64,000 nt of DNA from Monodelphis domestica (Eukaryota; Chordata; Mammalia; Didelphimorphia; Didelphidae). Each line of letters opens with the position of its first letter. Positions within the stretch are counted from its first letter, which is position 1. The position numbers and the translations under genes were made by a program. A model generated the notes under the pieces. It saw only the letters and a program-made list of their open reading frames with translations. It searched no databases and was not told where the DNA came from. Where the stretch lies: the NCBI RefSeq assembly GCF_027887165.1, contig NC_077227.1:83660930-83724929 (forward strand), read 5' to 3'. Below are positions 22,631-64,000 of the stretch, in pieces.

Positions 22631-23217
22631 TTAGGGACATGGAAGGGATTCCTAATCAGGTATGGATAGCCTTTAGTCTCTCCTTCTTTAGAGTATGATC
22701 CTAAGTTTTAGAAATGAGGGAGGCATTAGATGTCATTAAATTCAACCTCTTTGTCTTTACAGGTGGAAGAAACTGAGGCCCGTACCAGACAAAGCACATT
22801 GTTGCTCCGAGTTGTTTTCCATGATTTACAACTTAAGGCATGCTTTAGATACACTGTTTTCCCGGTTTTGTCAGAAACAGAGGTTTTATATAAGGAAAAA
22901 ACAAATGCTCTATTCCATCTTATGTTTGAAAAATGTTGGGTCGTCTTCCTTTTGCCTGAAAATAAAATGAAGCTTTTTTATGCTTCAGTAATTGCAAAGG
23001 ATGCATGCTACTATGTGATAAACTCAAAGTTCAAAAACTAGACGAACAAAAAACTCAAAATTTCATAAATAAGACCTGATATTCTCGAGCATACTCACGG
23101 GCAACTAAGCGCATTTCCAGTATGCAAATTCACACATTTGATCTTTTAGTTCCTCCTTTAATCTGTGGCATGTACGAGTGACCAAAAGATGATAAATAAT
23201 TCCTATTTATGTGAGAC
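22631..23217. other. Possible 3' UTR of the plus-strand candidate, then spacer
   Basis: Includes an inverted MIR scrap near 22730-22790 ('acaggtggaagaaactgagg') and AATAAA at 22961. Otherwise unique-looking sequence without a reading frame I can support. Confidence 0.3.
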
Positions 23218-23425
23218 CGAGACTCGTAATGGAAGCTTTCTCCCAAAATGACCCCATGAGGTAGATAGCACAAGTATTATTATCTACATTATTACAGATA
23301 AGAAAACCCGGAAAGTTTGTGTAACTTGCCGAGATACACCAGCAGTATATGTGTGAGGCAAAGCTTGAACCCCAGTGCGTGGACTCCAAGCACATGGCTC
23401 TTTCTGCTATACCACAATGCGCTTC
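23218..23425 (-). repeat. MIR copy, inverted
   Basis: 'ccccatgaggtagatagcac', 'attattatctacattattac', 'gtgtaacttgccgagataca' and 'ctgctataccacaatgc' on the plus strand are a well-preserved inverted MIR. Confidence 0.75.
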
Positions 23426-23560
23426 TCAGGAAATAGAAGATTCCCAAGCCACAAGAAAATGAATTTTTATAAACAATGTACTTGAATTAATAACATAAAA
23501 ACATGGTTCAAAGCAAAACTTCAGCTCTAACCTTTTGATGAATACACAACTGCACACATA

Positions 23561-62719
<39,159 letters not shown>

Positions 62720-62936
62720 CTATTAAGAAAAAAAGTCATATTGTAAAAAATTAATTAACAGTGACAAAATATTTCTCAATACAAAAAGAAAGCCAATAAT
62801 GATGAAGTTATTCAGTGTCTAAAATAGTCTTCATGTTGTGATCTATAAACTTTATTCCACCAAGTATACTTTGTTTTGGCATTTGAGTGATGACATTTTG
62901 ATCTGTTGTTTTTTCAAGTTAAAAATATTTTGGGGG

Positions 62937-63125
62937 GCAGCTGGGTGGCTCAGAAGATTAAGAGTCAGGCCTAGAGATGGCAGGTCCTGGGTTCAAATCT
63001 GATCCTGGACACTTCCTTGCTGTGTGATCCTGAGCAAGTCACTTAACCCCACATTGCCTAGCCTTTACCACTCATGCCGTGGAGCCAATGCACAGTACTG
63101 ACTCCAAGATGGAAGGTAAGGGTTT
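62937..63125 (+). repeat. Marsupial tRNA-derived SINE
   Basis: Complete: 'ggggcagctgggtggctcag' through 'gatggaaggtaagggttt', moderately diverged. Intron upstream of window exon 1. Confidence 0.92.
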
Positions 63126-63814
63126 TATTTATTTATATAGTCTTGGCTTCTTTGATATCTTCATGTCTAAAGAACCAGATTCATTTAAAAGTATAAAAGC
63201 TCATTAAAAAACTGAAGGATTGATTACCCTTTCTTCAAATATATGGTTATGTTAACAGAAACAAAATGTAAAAGCATATATCACAAGAACAACAAAAAAA
63301 ACTTTTCAACATCCCTTCTGCATAATGGAGAGAAAAAAATTAAGAGTTGTCAAGTCTGGTGAAAGTCTATAGTCAACATAAACTTCAGAAAAATACCCTT
63401 TCTAAAATATTATTTTTAGCAGATAACAAAGAGGGAGTGTAGGGAGAGGAAAATGACCAGAACTTACTGAATCATTCTATTGAGGTGTGCAGTGTTCTTG
63501 TTAGATATATTTCATATGGCTTGGGTTTTTTTTTTTTGTTAAGATATTAGTATATGTTTGTGACAATTTGCTTTCCCAAAATCTTATGAACAGAACCGTT
63601 AATATATCCTTTAAGATCATAAAAGAAATTGTATTATATGCTTCTATATGTTGACTGTGTACCTAAGGGACTAAACTGCATGAAGCAGTTCTCATTTTCA
63701 CATTTAAGCCTAAAGACTATTCAGTTACAGAAAAGCCAAAATATCTGGTTTTTCAGATATTGGTATGGTTTACTTATTTCAGGAAATGAGATAATTATCA
63801 GTCTAAGTTATTGT
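63126..63814. other. BTAF1 intron, nothing recognised
   Basis: AT-rich, no exon. I looked for an upstream BTAF1 exon here and found none. Confidence 0.45.
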
Positions 63815-64000
63815 TAGGGGCAACTAAATGTCTCAGTTCATAGAGAGCCAGACCTGGAGATGAGAGGTCCTGAGTTCAAATTAGGCTTCCAACACTTCCT
63901 AGCTTTGTGACCCTGGGCAAGTCACTTAAGTCTAGCCCATTACATTCTTCTGCCTTGAAATCAAGATTTAGTATCAATTCTAAGACAGAATGTAAGGGTT
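63815..64000 (+). repeat. Marsupial tRNA-derived SINE, cut by the window end
   Basis: 'ggggcaactaaatgtctcag', 'gagttcaaattaggcttcca' and 'gaccctgggcaagtcactta', to 'gacagaatgtaagggtt' at the last base. Diverged copy. Confidence 0.88.

Overview
The window looks like nuclear DNA from a marsupial (opossum- or dasyurid-like). Three things suggest this. The host coding exons belong to a conserved vertebrate gene. The SINEs carry the marsupial tRNA-derived consensus that begins GGGGCAGCTGGGTGGCTCAG. The two large L1 copies, the L2/CR1/MIR fossils and a SPIN-like hAT element form a typical marsupial repeat mix. No species is assigned.

The only host gene I can name is BTAF1 (TBP-associated factor 172, the metazoan Mot1), on the minus strand. 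Eighteen coding exons lie between 62719 and 25018, followed by a 3' UTR ending near 23560. I set each exon boundary by hand from GT/AG sites and codon phase. The exons sum to 2699 nt with one open frame through the stop: about 898 residues, the C-terminal half of the protein. They run from the last HEAT repeats through the complete Snf2 ATPase to the C-terminus. The N-terminal half must lie beyond 64000. One intron (57190 to 55975) has textbook U12-type (minor spliceosome) signals.

Region by region. 1-8400: intergenic DNA with L1 and MIR fossils and a near-full-length L1 flanked by a target-site duplication. 9600-13600: a gammaretrovirus-like endogenous retrovirus with one LTR and a broken gag joined to the C-terminal part of integrase; protease, RT and RNase H are missing. 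13600-22250: SINE, L2, CR1 and old L1 pieces. 22466-22630: an exon-like plus-strand segment with splice acceptor, stop and poly(A) signal that I cannot name, pointing tail-to-tail at BTAF1. 23561-64000: BTAF1, its large introns loaded with repeats.

The BTAF1 introns hold the most interesting material. There is a U6 snRNA/L1 chimeric retrocopy with a shared target-site duplication (39160-42641). A 3.8-kb LTR-bounded element without convincing coding capacity (45860-49671) is itself invaded by a SPIN-like hAT miniature element (47455-47646). There are also a small unclassified inverted-repeat element (35371-35565), several solo LTRs, and a long (GT)n(GA)n tract close to an exon. I saw no CRISPR array, operon or intact non-transposon RNA gene.

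Repeat family names rest on recognition by eye, not on a database search, and most repeat edges are approximate.
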